Shown one piece after another: positions 52,305 to 60,641 of a stretch of DNA of 64,000 nucleotides; position 1 is the first letter of the stretch, and the number at the start of each line of letters is the position of its first letter. A model generated the notes under the pieces. The model worked only from the letters and a program-made list of their open reading frames with translations. It had not been told where the DNA came from and did not search any database. The translations under genes and the position numbers were made by a program. This DNA comes from CAVZVZ01 sp963778895 (GTDB lineage: Bacteria; Actinomycetota; Acidimicrobiia; Acidimicrobiales; Acidimicrobilacustridaceae), in assembly GCA_963778895.1 (NCBI GenBank), contig CAVZVZ010000008.1:1-64000 (forward strand), written 5' to 3'.

Positions 52305-53348
52305 TTACTGGGGGAGCGCCGCTCGATCGAGCGGCGCTCCTTCGCGTTCAACCACCGGCCGGCGCTCGATCTCGCCGAGAGCACCGGTGTAGCCCTGTGT
52401 CGCAGCCGCCCGGCCGAACACCCAGATGTAGCTCAGGAACCCGGTCCACACGACGAGTCCGAGCGCGACGCGAAGCAGTGGGTGCAGCCCGCTGCCCGTG
52501 ACGAAGCCCTCGATGAGCCCGGCCACCGTGAACGTCGCCATCAACCCGAGCACGATGACGACGGCTCGCCGTCCCTCCTCGGTGAGCGCCTGAGTGCGCG
52601 TTCGATCGCCGGGCGCGATCAGCGCCCAGCCGATGGCGAGGCCCGCCCCCGCGGCCACAACGATCGAGGTGATCTCGAGCGCACCGTGCGGAAGGATGAG
52701 CCCGAAGAAGCGCAGCGTGTCACCCTCGCTGATCATCCACGCCGCCGCTTCTCCGAGCCCCACCGCGTTGACCACCAAGATCAGCGCGCCGGGTACACAC
52801 CACAACGAGCCCAGCGCGAACGCGATGAACGCGACCTGAATGTTGTTCGTCGTGACCTTGGTGAAGAACTGGGCCGAGGGTTGCTCGGAGTAGTACTGCT
52901 CGAACTGGTCGTCGACGTAGTGCTGGCGCTGCGCGGGACTTGCCGAGGCGTCGAGGGCGACGTGGTCGTTGAGCAACCACACGCACACGACCACCGTGGG
53001 TACGACGAACAGCACGGCCGCGATGCCGATCGCTCGGCGCTGGAACCAGACGGCTGCGGGGAACGAGATCGTGAAGAACGTCCGGAGCACGTGTAGCGAA
53101 CGGGCCCGCTTGCCGTAGATCACACCGGAGGCCGAGGCCACCAGTCGGGTCAGTCGGGCCGTGAGGGTGGGGTCGCGGAAGTTGGTGCGGACGTACGACA
53201 GCTGGGCTGACACTTGCTGGTACCGCTGGATCAGCTCGTCGAGCTCGTTCGGCTGCAACGCGGCGATCGAGCGGCGGGCCCGGCGAGTGAGCTCGTCGAG
53301 GCGGCGCCAGTCCGCTTCGTTGCGGGCGATGTATCCGTCGATGTCCAC
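52305..53348 (-). CDS. SpoIIM-like (stage II sporulation protein M / DUF95) membrane protein
   Basis: A 347-residue protein of the DUF95 family that in actinobacteria lies with MoxR, DUF58 and RDD genes, not with sporulation. The N-terminal helical part is ARNEADWRRLDELTRRARR and IQRYQQVSAQLSYVRTN. Multiple TM helices follow, with the conserved FFTKVTTNNIQVAFIAFALGSLWCVPGALILVVNAVGLG and LILPHGALEITSIVVAAGAGLAIG blocks. GTG 53348 has a TACCGT -10 box (minus strand 53358-53363, 9-nt spacer). The last codons contain a perfect 28-bp palindrome. Confidence 0.88.
   Translation of the reverse strand: MDIDGYIARNEADWRRLDELTRRARRSIAALQPNELDELIQRYQQVSAQLSYVRTNFRDPTLTARLTRLVASASGVIYGKRARSLHVLRTFFTISFPAAVWFQRRAIGIAAVLFVVPTVVVCVWLLNDHVALDASASPAQRQHYVDDQFEQYYSEQPSAQFFTKVTTNNIQVAFIAFALGSLWCVPGALILVVNAVGLGEAAAWMISEGDTLRFFGLILPHGALEITSIVVAAGAGLAIGWALIAPGDRTRTQALTEEGRRAVVIVLGLMATFTVAGLIEGFVTGSGLHPLLRVALGLVVWTGFLSYIWVFGRAAATQGYTGALGEIERRPVVEREGAPLDRAALPQ
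52313..52340. terminator. Perfect 28-bp palindrome between convergent genes (probable bidirectional terminator)
   Basis: Arms GGAGCGCCGCTCGA and TCGAGCGGCGCTCC, 14 bp each with no loop in DNA, lie 18 nt after the end of the small membrane protein gene. They are within the last 12 codons of the convergent SpoIIM-like gene. In RNA they form a very stable stem. A T-run is lacking, as common in actinobacterial terminators. Confidence 0.6.
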
Positions 53349-53357
53349 GCCGAAGTT

Positions 53358-53363
53358 ACGGTA
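53358..53363 (-). promoter_or_regulatory. -10 box (TACCGT) for SpoIIM-like gene
   Basis: On the minus strand TACCGT ends 9 nt before GTG 53348. Confidence 0.4.
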
Positions 53364-53410
53364 GTGGTCGCACGCGGCTCCGATCGGGCAACGACGGAAG
53401 GCAGCACTCG

Positions 53411-54256
53411 ATGACCACCGCGCAACCCTCAGGCGTCGTCACCCCCGAGGCGGTTCTACTGGAGTTCGACACCGCAGGTGTCGGCTCGCGCGTCGTCGCC
53501 GAGATCCTCGACTTGTTGGTACAGGTCGCCGCGCTGATCGCACTGTCGCTCGTGGCGTCGCTGGCGTCCACCGGCGGCATCAACCTCGGGCAAACCACCG
53601 CGTTGGTCCTCACGCTCGTGATGACGTTCTTGATACTCGTCGGCTATCCGATCGCGATGGAGACGCTCTGGAACGGTCGCACCCTCGGTAAGGCGGCCAT
53701 GGGCGTACGCGTCGTGACGAGCGAAGGAGGCCCGATCCGGTTCCGTCACGCCGCGATCCGCGGCATCTTCGGGCTGGTGGAGATCTGGATCTTCCTCGGT
53801 TCGATCGCGATCGTGTCGATGGTCTGCACGACCCGTAACCAACGCGTGGGCGATCTCGTAGCGGGCACGATCGTGCTCCGCGAGCGGTCGGCAGCGGGGC
53901 CGGGTGTCGCGGTGAGCTTCCCGACGCCGCCGGGGTACGAGGCCTATGTCGCGTCGCTCGACGTCACACCGCTCTCCGCCGAGCAGTACTCGATCATCCG
54001 CAGCTTCTTGATGCGGGTTCTGCAACTCTCCTGGCCGGCACGGGCCGCATTGGCGGTGCGGCTCGCCAACCCGACGGCGGTACTGATGCGTCACACGCCG
54101 CCACCTCAGGTTTCGCCCGAGCTGTTCCTGGTGTGCGTCGCGTCGGCCTATCAGCACCGCTATGGGGGGCCGGTGCCGATGGCTCGCGCTCCCGGCACCT
54201 ACGGCTCTCCCATCGGGCCGCCTCAGCCTCCGCCGGGCTGGCGCGGGGTGACCTGA
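53411..54256 (+). CDS. RDD family membrane protein
   Basis: A 281-residue protein with the RDD domain. The GSRVVAEILDLLVQVAAL helix carries the R and the first D, followed by two more TM helices (LVLTLVMTFLILVGYPIA, IRGIFGLVEIWIFLGSIAIVSMV) with NGRTLGKAAMGVRVV and RNQRVGDLVAGTIVL blocks. A C-terminal soluble tail (SAEQYSIIRSFLMRV...) ends in a Pro/Gly-rich stretch. ATG 53411 follows GGAAGG. It is divergent from the SpoIIM-like gene, the usual pairing in this actinobacterial cluster. Confidence 0.88.
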   Translation: MTTAQPSGVVTPEAVLLEFDTAGVGSRVVAEILDLLVQVAALIALSLVASLASTGGINLGQTTALVLTLVMTFLILVGYPIAMETLWNGRTLGKAAMGVRVVTSEGGPIRFRHAAIRGIFGLVEIWIFLGSIAIVSMVCTTRNQRVGDLVAGTIVLRERSAAGPGVAVSFPTPPGYEAYVASLDVTPLSAEQYSIIRSFLMRVLQLSWPARAALAVRLANPTAVLMRHTPPPQVSPELFLVCVASAYQHRYGGPVPMARAPGTYGSPIGPPQPPPGWRGVT

Positions 54257-54322
54257 CACGAGGTGAGTGACACTGCGAGACGTGGGGGAGCCGCCCCGAT
54301 AGGCGACCCGCGTCCACGGCCG

Positions 54323-54328
54323 TAGCCT
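54323..54328 (+). promoter_or_regulatory. -10 box (TAGCCT), leaderless start of cysteine desulfurase-mnmA
   Basis: TAGCCT ends exactly 6 nt before the GTG at 54335. Confidence 0.55.
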
Positions 54329-54334
54329 GGTCTG

Positions 54335-55480
54335 GTGCTCGGCTACCTCGACTCTGCGGCGACGACGCCGATGCGACCCGAAGCCATCGAGGCCATGCTT
54401 CCGTTCCTGTCCGAGCGGTTCGCGAACCCCTCGGGGGCTCACCTGCTCGCGCGCGACGCGCGTCGAGCGATCGACGAGGCCCGTGACGTCGTGGCCGAGG
54501 TGCTCGGTGCCGATCCCGGCGAGGTCGTGTTCACGAGCGGGGGTACCGAGGCCGACAACCTCGCGGTGCTGGGCCGGCACGACCTGCGGGCCGGTGTGAT
54601 CGTGTGCTCGGCGATCGAGCACCATGCGGTTCTCGACCCGGTCGAATCGCGTCGCGGTCGGGTGATAGCGGTCGATCCCGGTGGGGTGATCGATCTCGCT
54701 GCGCTCGAGGCCGCGCTCGACCGCGAAACCACTCTCGTGTCGGTGATGCTCGCGAACAACGAGATCGGCACGATCCAACCGCTCGCCGAGGTAGCTCGCG
54801 TCGTGCGGGAGCACGCCCCCAACGCGGTGCTGCACACCGATGCGGTGCAAGGGTTCAGTTGGCTCGACGTGGCCGGGCTGTGTGGGCCGGCCGATCTCAT
54901 CTCGATCAGCGCGCACAAGTTCGGCGGACCCAAGGGTGCGGGCGCCCTGGTCGTGCGCAACGGTGTCGAGCTCGCGGCGCGCCAGCTCGGTGGGGGTCAG
55001 GAGCGCGATCGGCGTAGTGGCACGCACAACGTTCCCGCGATCGTGGCCATGGCGGCCGCGGCCCGCGTCACAGTCGAAACACGCGATCGCACGGTCGCCG
55101 TGGTGCGCGAGCAACGCGATCGGTTGGCGCTCGGCCTGGTCGACGCCGTTCCTGGCGCGACGGTCACGGCGGCGGACTCGCCGAAAACGGCAGGTATCTG
55201 CCACCTCTGCATCGACGGAGTCGAGAGCGAAGCGCTGCTGTACTTGCTCGAAAAGCGCGGGGTTTTCGCGTCCGCGGCCTCGTCGTGTTCGAGCGGTGCG
55301 ATGGAGGTCTCGCACGTCCTCACGGCCATGGGAGTGTCCGATGACCTCGCCAAGGGTTCGTTGCGGTTGTCACTCGGCTATGACAGCACCGCGGCCGACG
55401 TCGATCTCGCGCTCGAAGTGGTACCGGCTGCCGTCGAGCGACTGCGCGCCTTCGCGGCGCCGATCGGCACCGCACCGTGA
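54335..55480 (+). CDS. Cysteine desulfurase (IscS/NifS-like)
   Basis: A 381-residue PLP enzyme that takes sulfur from cysteine as a protein persulfide. The PLP Lys is K195 in SAHKFGGPKGAG and the sulfur-acceptor Cys is C318 in ASSCSSGAMEVSHVL. The start GYLDSAATTPMRPEA is classic for IscS. GTG 54335 has an ideal leaderless -10 box. It overlaps mnmA by GTGA, so its sulfur is most likely passed to tRNA 2-thiolation; it may also serve other acceptors. Confidence 0.92.
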   Translation: MLGYLDSAATTPMRPEAIEAMLPFLSERFANPSGAHLLARDARRAIDEARDVVAEVLGADPGEVVFTSGGTEADNLAVLGRHDLRAGVIVCSAIEHHAVLDPVESRRGRVIAVDPGGVIDLAALEAALDRETTLVSVMLANNEIGTIQPLAEVARVVREHAPNAVLHTDAVQGFSWLDVAGLCGPADLISISAHKFGGPKGAGALVVRNGVELAARQLGGGQERDRRSGTHNVPAIVAMAAAARVTVETRDRTVAVVREQRDRLALGLVDAVPGATVTAADSPKTAGICHLCIDGVESEALLYLLEKRGVFASAASSCSSGAMEVSHVLTAMGVSDDLAKGSLRLSLGYDSTAADVDLALEVVPAAVERLRAFAAPIGTAP

Positions 55481-56526
55481 AGGTGCTGGCGGCCATGTCG
55501 GGCGGCGTGGACTCATCGGTGGCTGCGGCCCGACTGGTGGCCGCGGGCCACGAGGTGGTGGGTGTGACCATGAAGCTGTGGGGTGGCGACAGCGACACCG
55601 GGTGCTGCTCGGTGTCCGACGTCGACGACGCGCGTCGTGCCGCGCAACAACTCGGCGTCGACCATCTGGTGTTCAACTTCGGCGACGACTTCGCACGCGA
55701 TGTGGTCGGGCCGTACGTCGCGGCGCACGCGCAAGGACGTACGCCGAACCCGTGCATCGAGTGCAATCGCCATCTCAAGTTCGATCGGCTGCTGGCGCGA
55801 GCCGAGGCCTTGGGCTTCGACGCCGTCGCGACCGGTCACCACGCACGCGTCGTCGGTGCACCAGGCGAGCGCCGCATCGCCCGGGGTGCCGATCCGCAGA
55901 AGGACCAGAGCTACGTGCTCTACATGTTGTCCACCGGTCAGCTCGACCGAGTGCTGCTCCCGATCGGTGGCTCGACGAAGGACGAGGTTCGTACCGAGGC
56001 CGCGGCGCTTGGATTGCGGACCGCCACCAAGCCCGACAGCCAGGACGTCTGCTTCATCACGGTGCGCGACGGCCGTGAGCGGTTCCTGCGAGAGCGGCTC
56101 GAACTACGGCCGGGTCGCGTCGTCGACACGCGAGGTGCCGACGTCGGTTCCGTCGACGCTGTCGAGCTCGTGACGATCGGCCAGCGCAAGGGTCTCGGAG
56201 TCGCCGGCTCGGCCGCGCCGCGGTACGCCGTCGCCGTCGACGTGGCGAGCGCCACGGTCACGGTGGGCGATGCTGACGACCTGCGCTCGGATGAGCTGCG
56301 CATCGAACAGGTGACGTGGGTGGGGGAACCGCGTGTCGGCGCCGCGTTGGTTCAGTGCCGCGCGCACGGCACTCCGCGCGCTGCTCGCGTCGAACCGGTT
56401 GCCGGCGACGGAACGGTCACCATTCATTGGGACCGGCCCGAGCGTCGGGTGGCCCCCGGTCAGAGCGTGGTGGTGTACGACGGCGACGTCGTGCTCGGCG
56501 GCGGCCTCGTCGTGCTAGATATCTGA
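55477..56526 (+). CDS. mnmA: tRNA-specific 2-thiouridylase MnmA
   Basis: A 349-residue ATP-PPase that adds sulfur at position 2 of wobble uridine in tRNA for Lys, Glu and Gln. The P-loop is SGGVDSS (residues 8-14). The catalytic Cys pair is C96 (PNPCIECNRHLKF) and C192 (DSQDVCFI). TGHHAR and the C-terminal beta-barrel (IGQRKGLGVAGSAAPRYAV) are conserved. GTG 55477 overlaps the desulfurase stop. Its end overlaps the convergent membrane-protein gene by 12 bp. Confidence 0.95.
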   Translation: MKVLAAMSGGVDSSVAAARLVAAGHEVVGVTMKLWGGDSDTGCCSVSDVDDARRAAQQLGVDHLVFNFGDDFARDVVGPYVAAHAQGRTPNPCIECNRHLKFDRLLARAEALGFDAVATGHHARVVGAPGERRIARGADPQKDQSYVLYMLSTGQLDRVLLPIGGSTKDEVRTEAAALGLRTATKPDSQDVCFITVRDGRERFLRERLELRPGRVVDTRGADVGSVDAVELVTIGQRKGLGVAGSAAPRYAVAVDVASATVTVGDADDLRSDELRIEQVTWVGEPRVGAALVQCRAHGTPRAARVEPVAGDGTVTIHWDRPERRVAPGQSVVVYDGDVVLGGGLVVLDI

Positions 56527-57426
56527 GGCGACCCGTAGGTTGCGTTGGCGCGCTTCGCGCAGCACGTGGCCCGGACGGGTGGCGGTGAACAACAGCGCAT
56601 CGACGAGCTGGTCGGCCGGCTTTTCGTTTCGCGTCGGGAGCGGAACGATCGTGTGCGGTGCGGTGAAGGTGATTTCGATCGCCAGTCCGAGCGATCCTGC
56701 GGTGAGGTCTTCCGCGGCGGTGTCGGCGGGCGCGGGACCGATCGACGCGATCGCTCCGCGGGTCATCGACACCGAGTCGGTCAGCGTCACGGGATCGACG
56801 AGCGCGAGCCCCGCCGGCACGAACACCAGCCAACGTCGGGCCAGCCGGTGCAGGGCCCGTGCGCCGAAGGCCGCCAAGGGCCAGCCGATCACGAGCGCGA
56901 CCGCGGCCGCGAACCACTGCTCGGTCGCGAGCAGCAGCGGGCCGGCCAGTGCACCGGCCACCACGACCGCCCACACGGCCTCGACCAGACCGAGCACCAC
57001 GACGCCCGGAGCTCGCAACGGGAATCGCTTCTCCGGTCCGTAGGCCGAGCCGTTCACGTAACGCTCACCGGTCGAGGGCGCGAAGGCGACGACGACGGCG
57101 AGAGCGGTGCTGGCCAGGGCGAGACCGTCGAGCCAGTCCGGGTCTGGAGTGGCCAGCGCCGCCCAGCCCGCGGCCACAATCGCGGCGGGAGCCACGATCC
57201 GGATCAGCGTCAGCGTCGCGGTGCGGGGGATGAGCGCGCCCACGAGCACGACCGCCCAGATCATCCAGAGACCGAGGCCGACGCTGGTGCGAAACAGGGG
57301 CGATCGGGAGGCCAGGGAGTCACCGAAAGCCGGTCCGGCCACGACCGGCTGGACCGCCCAGACGACGGCGAAGCCCCAGTTGGTGATCCACGTGCGTGCG
57401 GTGCCCACCTGCTGAGATTTGCTCAC
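56515..57426 (-). CDS. Hypothetical membrane protein
   Basis: A 303-residue protein with about six hydrophobic helices in the first 200 residues (WMIWAVVLVGALIP, IRIVAPAAIVAAGWAALAT, LALASTALAVVVAF, GLVEAVWAVVVAGALAGPLLLA, AVALVIGWPLAAFG). A soluble C-terminal domain follows, with LVDPVTLTDSVSMTRGAIASIG and NEKPADQLVDALLFTATRPGHVL. It is known among actinobacteria beside mnmA only as an uncharacterised protein; I assign no function. The start is GTG/ATG at 57426. Confidence 0.75.
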   Translation of the reverse strand: MSKSQQVGTARTWITNWGFAVVWAVQPVVAGPAFGDSLASRSPLFRTSVGLGLWMIWAVVLVGALIPRTATLTLIRIVAPAAIVAAGWAALATPDPDWLDGLALASTALAVVVAFAPSTGERYVNGSAYGPEKRFPLRAPGVVVLGLVEAVWAVVVAGALAGPLLLATEQWFAAAVALVIGWPLAAFGARALHRLARRWLVFVPAGLALVDPVTLTDSVSMTRGAIASIGPAPADTAAEDLTAGSLGLAIEITFTAPHTIVPLPTRNEKPADQLVDALLFTATRPGHVLREARQRNLRVASDI

Positions 57427-57493
57427 GCAACGTGCTTGTCGCTATTCAAGAGATGAGCAGGCGGGTGGCTGACGATCTTCAGGGGGGTTTCAC

Positions 57494-58513
57494 ATGGCAG
57501 ATGAGCGGGTAGTTCCGCTGCCTGTGGGCCTCTCGACGGGCATCGGCAGCTTGCCGCACTGCGATCCGGGCGAAGCCGTCGAGTTCGCGCTACGCCATGC
57601 GCCTCGCCTGCCCTTCGCTCCTTCGCTCCCCGCCCGATCCCGCCGAGAGGGCATGGTCGCCCAGGCGGCGTCGGGCATCGCCGGCATCGACGTCAACCCC
57701 GACGGCTCCTTGGTGTTCGAGGAGCGCAACATCGATCCCGACGCGCCGTTGCTCGATCCGTTCTTCAGTTCGGACGCGTACGTCGGCCTGCGTGCCTTCC
57801 TCACGGCCGTCGCCGACAACACCGGACCGATCAAGGTCTCGCTCACCGGTCCGGTGACGCTCGGCGTCGCCCTTCATGCTGCCGGCCTCGACACCGACCT
57901 TGCGTTCCGGGTAGCCGGCGCGACGACCCGCGCCCGGGCCCGCGCCCTGCTCGACTTGGTCGAGCAGCGAGTGCCGCAGTCGCATCTGGTGGTGTTCGTC
58001 GACGAGCCGTCGCTCGTCGCGCTCACCGAGCGCACGTTCCCGATCGGTCCGCTCGAAGCGGTCGACCTCGTGTCGGGCACGCTCGCCGACATCGAGACGC
58101 GTGCGACCGCCGGACTGCACTGCTGTGGTGCGGCCGACTGGAAGTTGCTGCTGCAGTCGGGCCCGCAGATCCTCTCGCTTCCCGTCGACGGTGGCCGCGC
58201 CGAGCTGGCCGGCGGCACGCTCGCCGACTACCTCGAACGCGGTGGCTGGATCGCTTGGGGTGCCGTGCCGACCGATCGCCCGGTCGGGTCGACCGTCGAT
58301 CGACTGTGGCGGCAGCTGTCGCTGCTGTGGTGCGACCTCGTCGGTGCCGGTTGCGACCCGGCTCGCCTGCGTACTCAGGCGCTCATCACGCCGGCATGTG
58401 GTCTCGCCACCCACGGCGTGACCCAGGCCGAGCAGGTTATGGAGTTCGCGTCGCGCATCGCCGAGCGGCTGCACGATCAAGCGATCGGTGCCCGCCTCTC
58501 CGTCGGCGCCTGA
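57494..58513 (+). CDS. MetE-like (cobalamin-independent methionine synthase family) protein
   Basis: A 339-residue single-barrel protein of the methionine synthase/UROD-like superfamily. It opens GLSTGIGSLPHCDPGEAVEFAL and has VSLTGPVTLGVALHA, VVFVDEPSLVAL, a zinc-ligand-type HCCG (LHCCGAADW), and a C-terminal TPACGLATHG Cys block. It lacks the duplicated N-terminal domain of full MetE, so methyl transfer to homocysteine is uncertain. Small proteins of this type lie between mnmA and ligA in several actinobacteria, including mycobacteria. AGGGGGG precedes ATG 57494. Confidence 0.8.
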   Translation: MADERVVPLPVGLSTGIGSLPHCDPGEAVEFALRHAPRLPFAPSLPARSRREGMVAQAASGIAGIDVNPDGSLVFEERNIDPDAPLLDPFFSSDAYVGLRAFLTAVADNTGPIKVSLTGPVTLGVALHAAGLDTDLAFRVAGATTRARARALLDLVEQRVPQSHLVVFVDEPSLVALTERTFPIGPLEAVDLVSGTLADIETRATAGLHCCGAADWKLLLQSGPQILSLPVDGGRAELAGGTLADYLERGGWIAWGAVPTDRPVGSTVDRLWRQLSLLWCDLVGAGCDPARLRTQALITPACGLATHGVTQAEQVMEFASRIAERLHDQAIGARLSVGA

Positions 58514-58524
58514 CCCACCCCCCC

Positions 58525-58584
58525 CACCCGAACCTGCCGCGCGAAAGCGCGTCGTTGCGCGCTTTTGCGCGGCAGGTTCGGGTG
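58525..58584. repeat. 60-nt near-perfect hairpin upstream of ligA
   Basis: Arms 58525-58551 and 58558-58584 (27 nt each, CACCCGAACCTGCCGCGC...) pair at 26 of 27 positions around the loop TCGTTG. A run of nine C residues precedes it. It sits 12 nt after the MetE-like stop and 26 nt before the ligA GTG, covering most of the gap. It could be a strong terminator, a REP-like repeat unit, or a cis element affecting ligA. Confidence 0.6.
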
Positions 58585-58598
58585 TCTCAGGGCGCCGA

Positions 58599-58604
58599 TA
58601 CGAT
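58599..58604 (+). promoter_or_regulatory. -10 box (TACGAT), leaderless start of ligA
   Basis: TACGAT ends exactly 6 nt before GTG 58611, just past the large hairpin. Confidence 0.55.
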
Positions 58605-58610
58605 GCCGCC

Positions 58611-60641
58611 GTGCCGTCGAAGGATCCTGCCGAGCGCGTCGAAGAGCTACGCGAGGCGATCCGTCATCACAACGCGCTCTACTTCGAGAACGACGCGCCC
58701 GAGATCCCTGACGCCGACTACGACCTGTTGGTCCGAGAGCTCCGAGCTCTCGAGGACGAGTTCCCCGATCTGATCACCGTCGACTCGCCGACCCGGCGCG
58801 TCGGCGGGTCGGCCACCTTCGCTCCGGTGCGGCACAGCGTGCCGATGATGTCGCTCGACAACGCGTTCGACTTGGACGAGTTGACGGCGTGGGGCGGCCG
58901 GCTCGAGCGCCGGCTCGCAGCTGTCGACGCCGACACGAAGGTCGATCTCGTTGCCGAGCTGAAGATCGACGGTCTGGCGATCTCATTGCGCTACGAACGC
59001 GGTCGGTTGGTGCACGCCGCCACCCGAGGCGACGGCCGAGTCGGCGAGGACGTCACACCCAACGTCGAGGCCATCGCGGTGGTGCCCAAGCGCTTGCCGA
59101 AGGGCGCGCCACCGGTCGTCGAGGTGCGTGGCGAGATCTACATGCCCATCGAAGTGTTCAAGCGCATCAACGACGCCCAGATCGAGGCGGGTCTGCGCAC
59201 CTATGCCAACCCACGCAACACCGCGGCGGGCTCGCTCCGCCAGAAGGATGCCTCCATCACCGCCAGCCGGGAGCTCGCGTTCTGGAGCTACCAGCTCGGT
59301 GAGGTCGGGGGTGGTCCGCCGCTCACGAGCCACCACGAGACGTTGCAATGGCTGCAGGAGCTCGGTTTCCCGGTGAACCCCGAGATCACGCTCGTGCACG
59401 ACCTCCCCGAGGCCTACACGTTCTGCCAGCGGTGGCAGGAACGCCGCCACGATCTTGCGTACGAGGTCGACGGCGTGGTGCTGAAGGTCGACGACTTGGC
59501 ATTGCGCCCGGCGTTGGGCGAGACCAGCAAGGCGCCCAGGTGGGCGATCGCGTACAAGTTCCCGCCCGAGGAACGCACCACGTTGCTCAAGGACATCATG
59601 GTGTCGATCGGTCGTACTGGCCGCGCCACACCGTTCGCCATGCTCGAGCCCGTGTTCGTCGGTGGCTCGACCGTCGGTGTCGCCACCCTGCACAACGAAG
59701 AGCAGGTGAAGGTCAAAGACGTCCGCCCCGGCGACATCGTGATCGTGCGCAAGGCGGGCGATGTGATCCCCGAGGTCGTCGGGCCCGTGCTGTCCGAGCG
59801 ACCGAAGAAGGGTTTGAAGGTCTGGAAGTTCCCGAAGAAGTGCCCGGTCTGCGGTACGCCGTTCGAGCGCGAGGAGGGCGAAGCCGACTGGCGGTGTCCG
59901 AACCTGGTCTGCCCGGCGCGCGTCGCCGGCGCGATCGAGCACTTCGCCTCCCGCGGCGCCATGGACATCGAAGGTCTCGGTGAGCGCACTGTCAGGCTGT
60001 TCCGCGAGCTCGACATGGTGCACGACGTCGCCGACGTGTACTTCCTCGACTACGACAAGCTGCGTGAGCTCGAAGGGTTCGGCGAAATCTCCATCACGAA
60101 CCTGCGCGACGCGATCGAGGCCTCGAAGACCCGGCCGTTGAACAACCTGCTGGTTGGTTTGAACATCCGGCATCTCGGCCCGGCAGGGGCCGAGACGATC
60201 GCCCGGCACTTCGGGCATGTCGACGCGCTACTCGATGCGTCGGCCGACGACGTCGGTGCGGTCGAGGGCATCGGACCGATCATCGCTACGAGCGTCCATG
60301 CCTGGTTTGCCGACGAAGAGAATCGCGAGGTCATCGAGAAGCTCCGTGAGGCGGGGGTGAACTTCGAGGGTCCCGAGGTCGAGGACGTGCCTCAGACATT
60401 GGCGGGCCTGTCCGTAGTCGTCACTGGCACCCTCGAGAACTTCAGTCGTGAGCGCGTCGAGGAAGTCATCAAGGCGCACGGGGGCAAGTCGCCGGGCAGC
60501 GTGTCGAAGAAGACCACTGCTGTGGTTGTGGGCGAAGGGCCGGGCGCGTCCAAGCTCACGAAGGCCGAGCAACTTGGTGTGCCGATCCTCGACGAGGCAG
60601 GCTTCGAGGCCTTGCTACAGACCGGAGAGGTGCCCTCGTGA
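58611..60641 (+). CDS. ligA: NAD-dependent DNA ligase
   Basis: A 676-residue replicative ligase sealing nicks with NAD. Domains in order: Ia (YFENDAPEIPDADYDLL), adenylation domain with nucleophile K118 in AELKIDGLAISL, OB fold, a Cys4 zinc finger (CPVCG...CPNLVC), HhH repeats (ITNLRDAIEA, DVGAVEGIGPIIATSV), and a C-terminal BRCT domain (LAGLSVVVTGTLENFSR). GTG 58611 is the family-consistent start, backed by the leaderless -10 box. The gene end overlaps the HAD gene by GTGA. Confidence 0.95.
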   Translation: MPSKDPAERVEELREAIRHHNALYFENDAPEIPDADYDLLVRELRALEDEFPDLITVDSPTRRVGGSATFAPVRHSVPMMSLDNAFDLDELTAWGGRLERRLAAVDADTKVDLVAELKIDGLAISLRYERGRLVHAATRGDGRVGEDVTPNVEAIAVVPKRLPKGAPPVVEVRGEIYMPIEVFKRINDAQIEAGLRTYANPRNTAAGSLRQKDASITASRELAFWSYQLGEVGGGPPLTSHHETLQWLQELGFPVNPEITLVHDLPEAYTFCQRWQERRHDLAYEVDGVVLKVDDLALRPALGETSKAPRWAIAYKFPPEERTTLLKDIMVSIGRTGRATPFAMLEPVFVGGSTVGVATLHNEEQVKVKDVRPGDIVIVRKAGDVIPEVVGPVLSERPKKGLKVWKFPKKCPVCGTPFEREEGEADWRCPNLVCPARVAGAIEHFASRGAMDIEGLGERTVRLFRELDMVHDVADVYFLDYDKLRELEGFGEISITNLRDAIEASKTRPLNNLLVGLNIRHLGPAGAETIARHFGHVDALLDASADDVGAVEGIGPIIATSVHAWFADEENREVIEKLREAGVNFEGPEVEDVPQTLAGLSVVVTGTLENFSRERVEEVIKAHGGKSPGSVSKKTTAVVVGEGPGASKLTKAEQLGVPILDEAGFEALLQTGEVPS

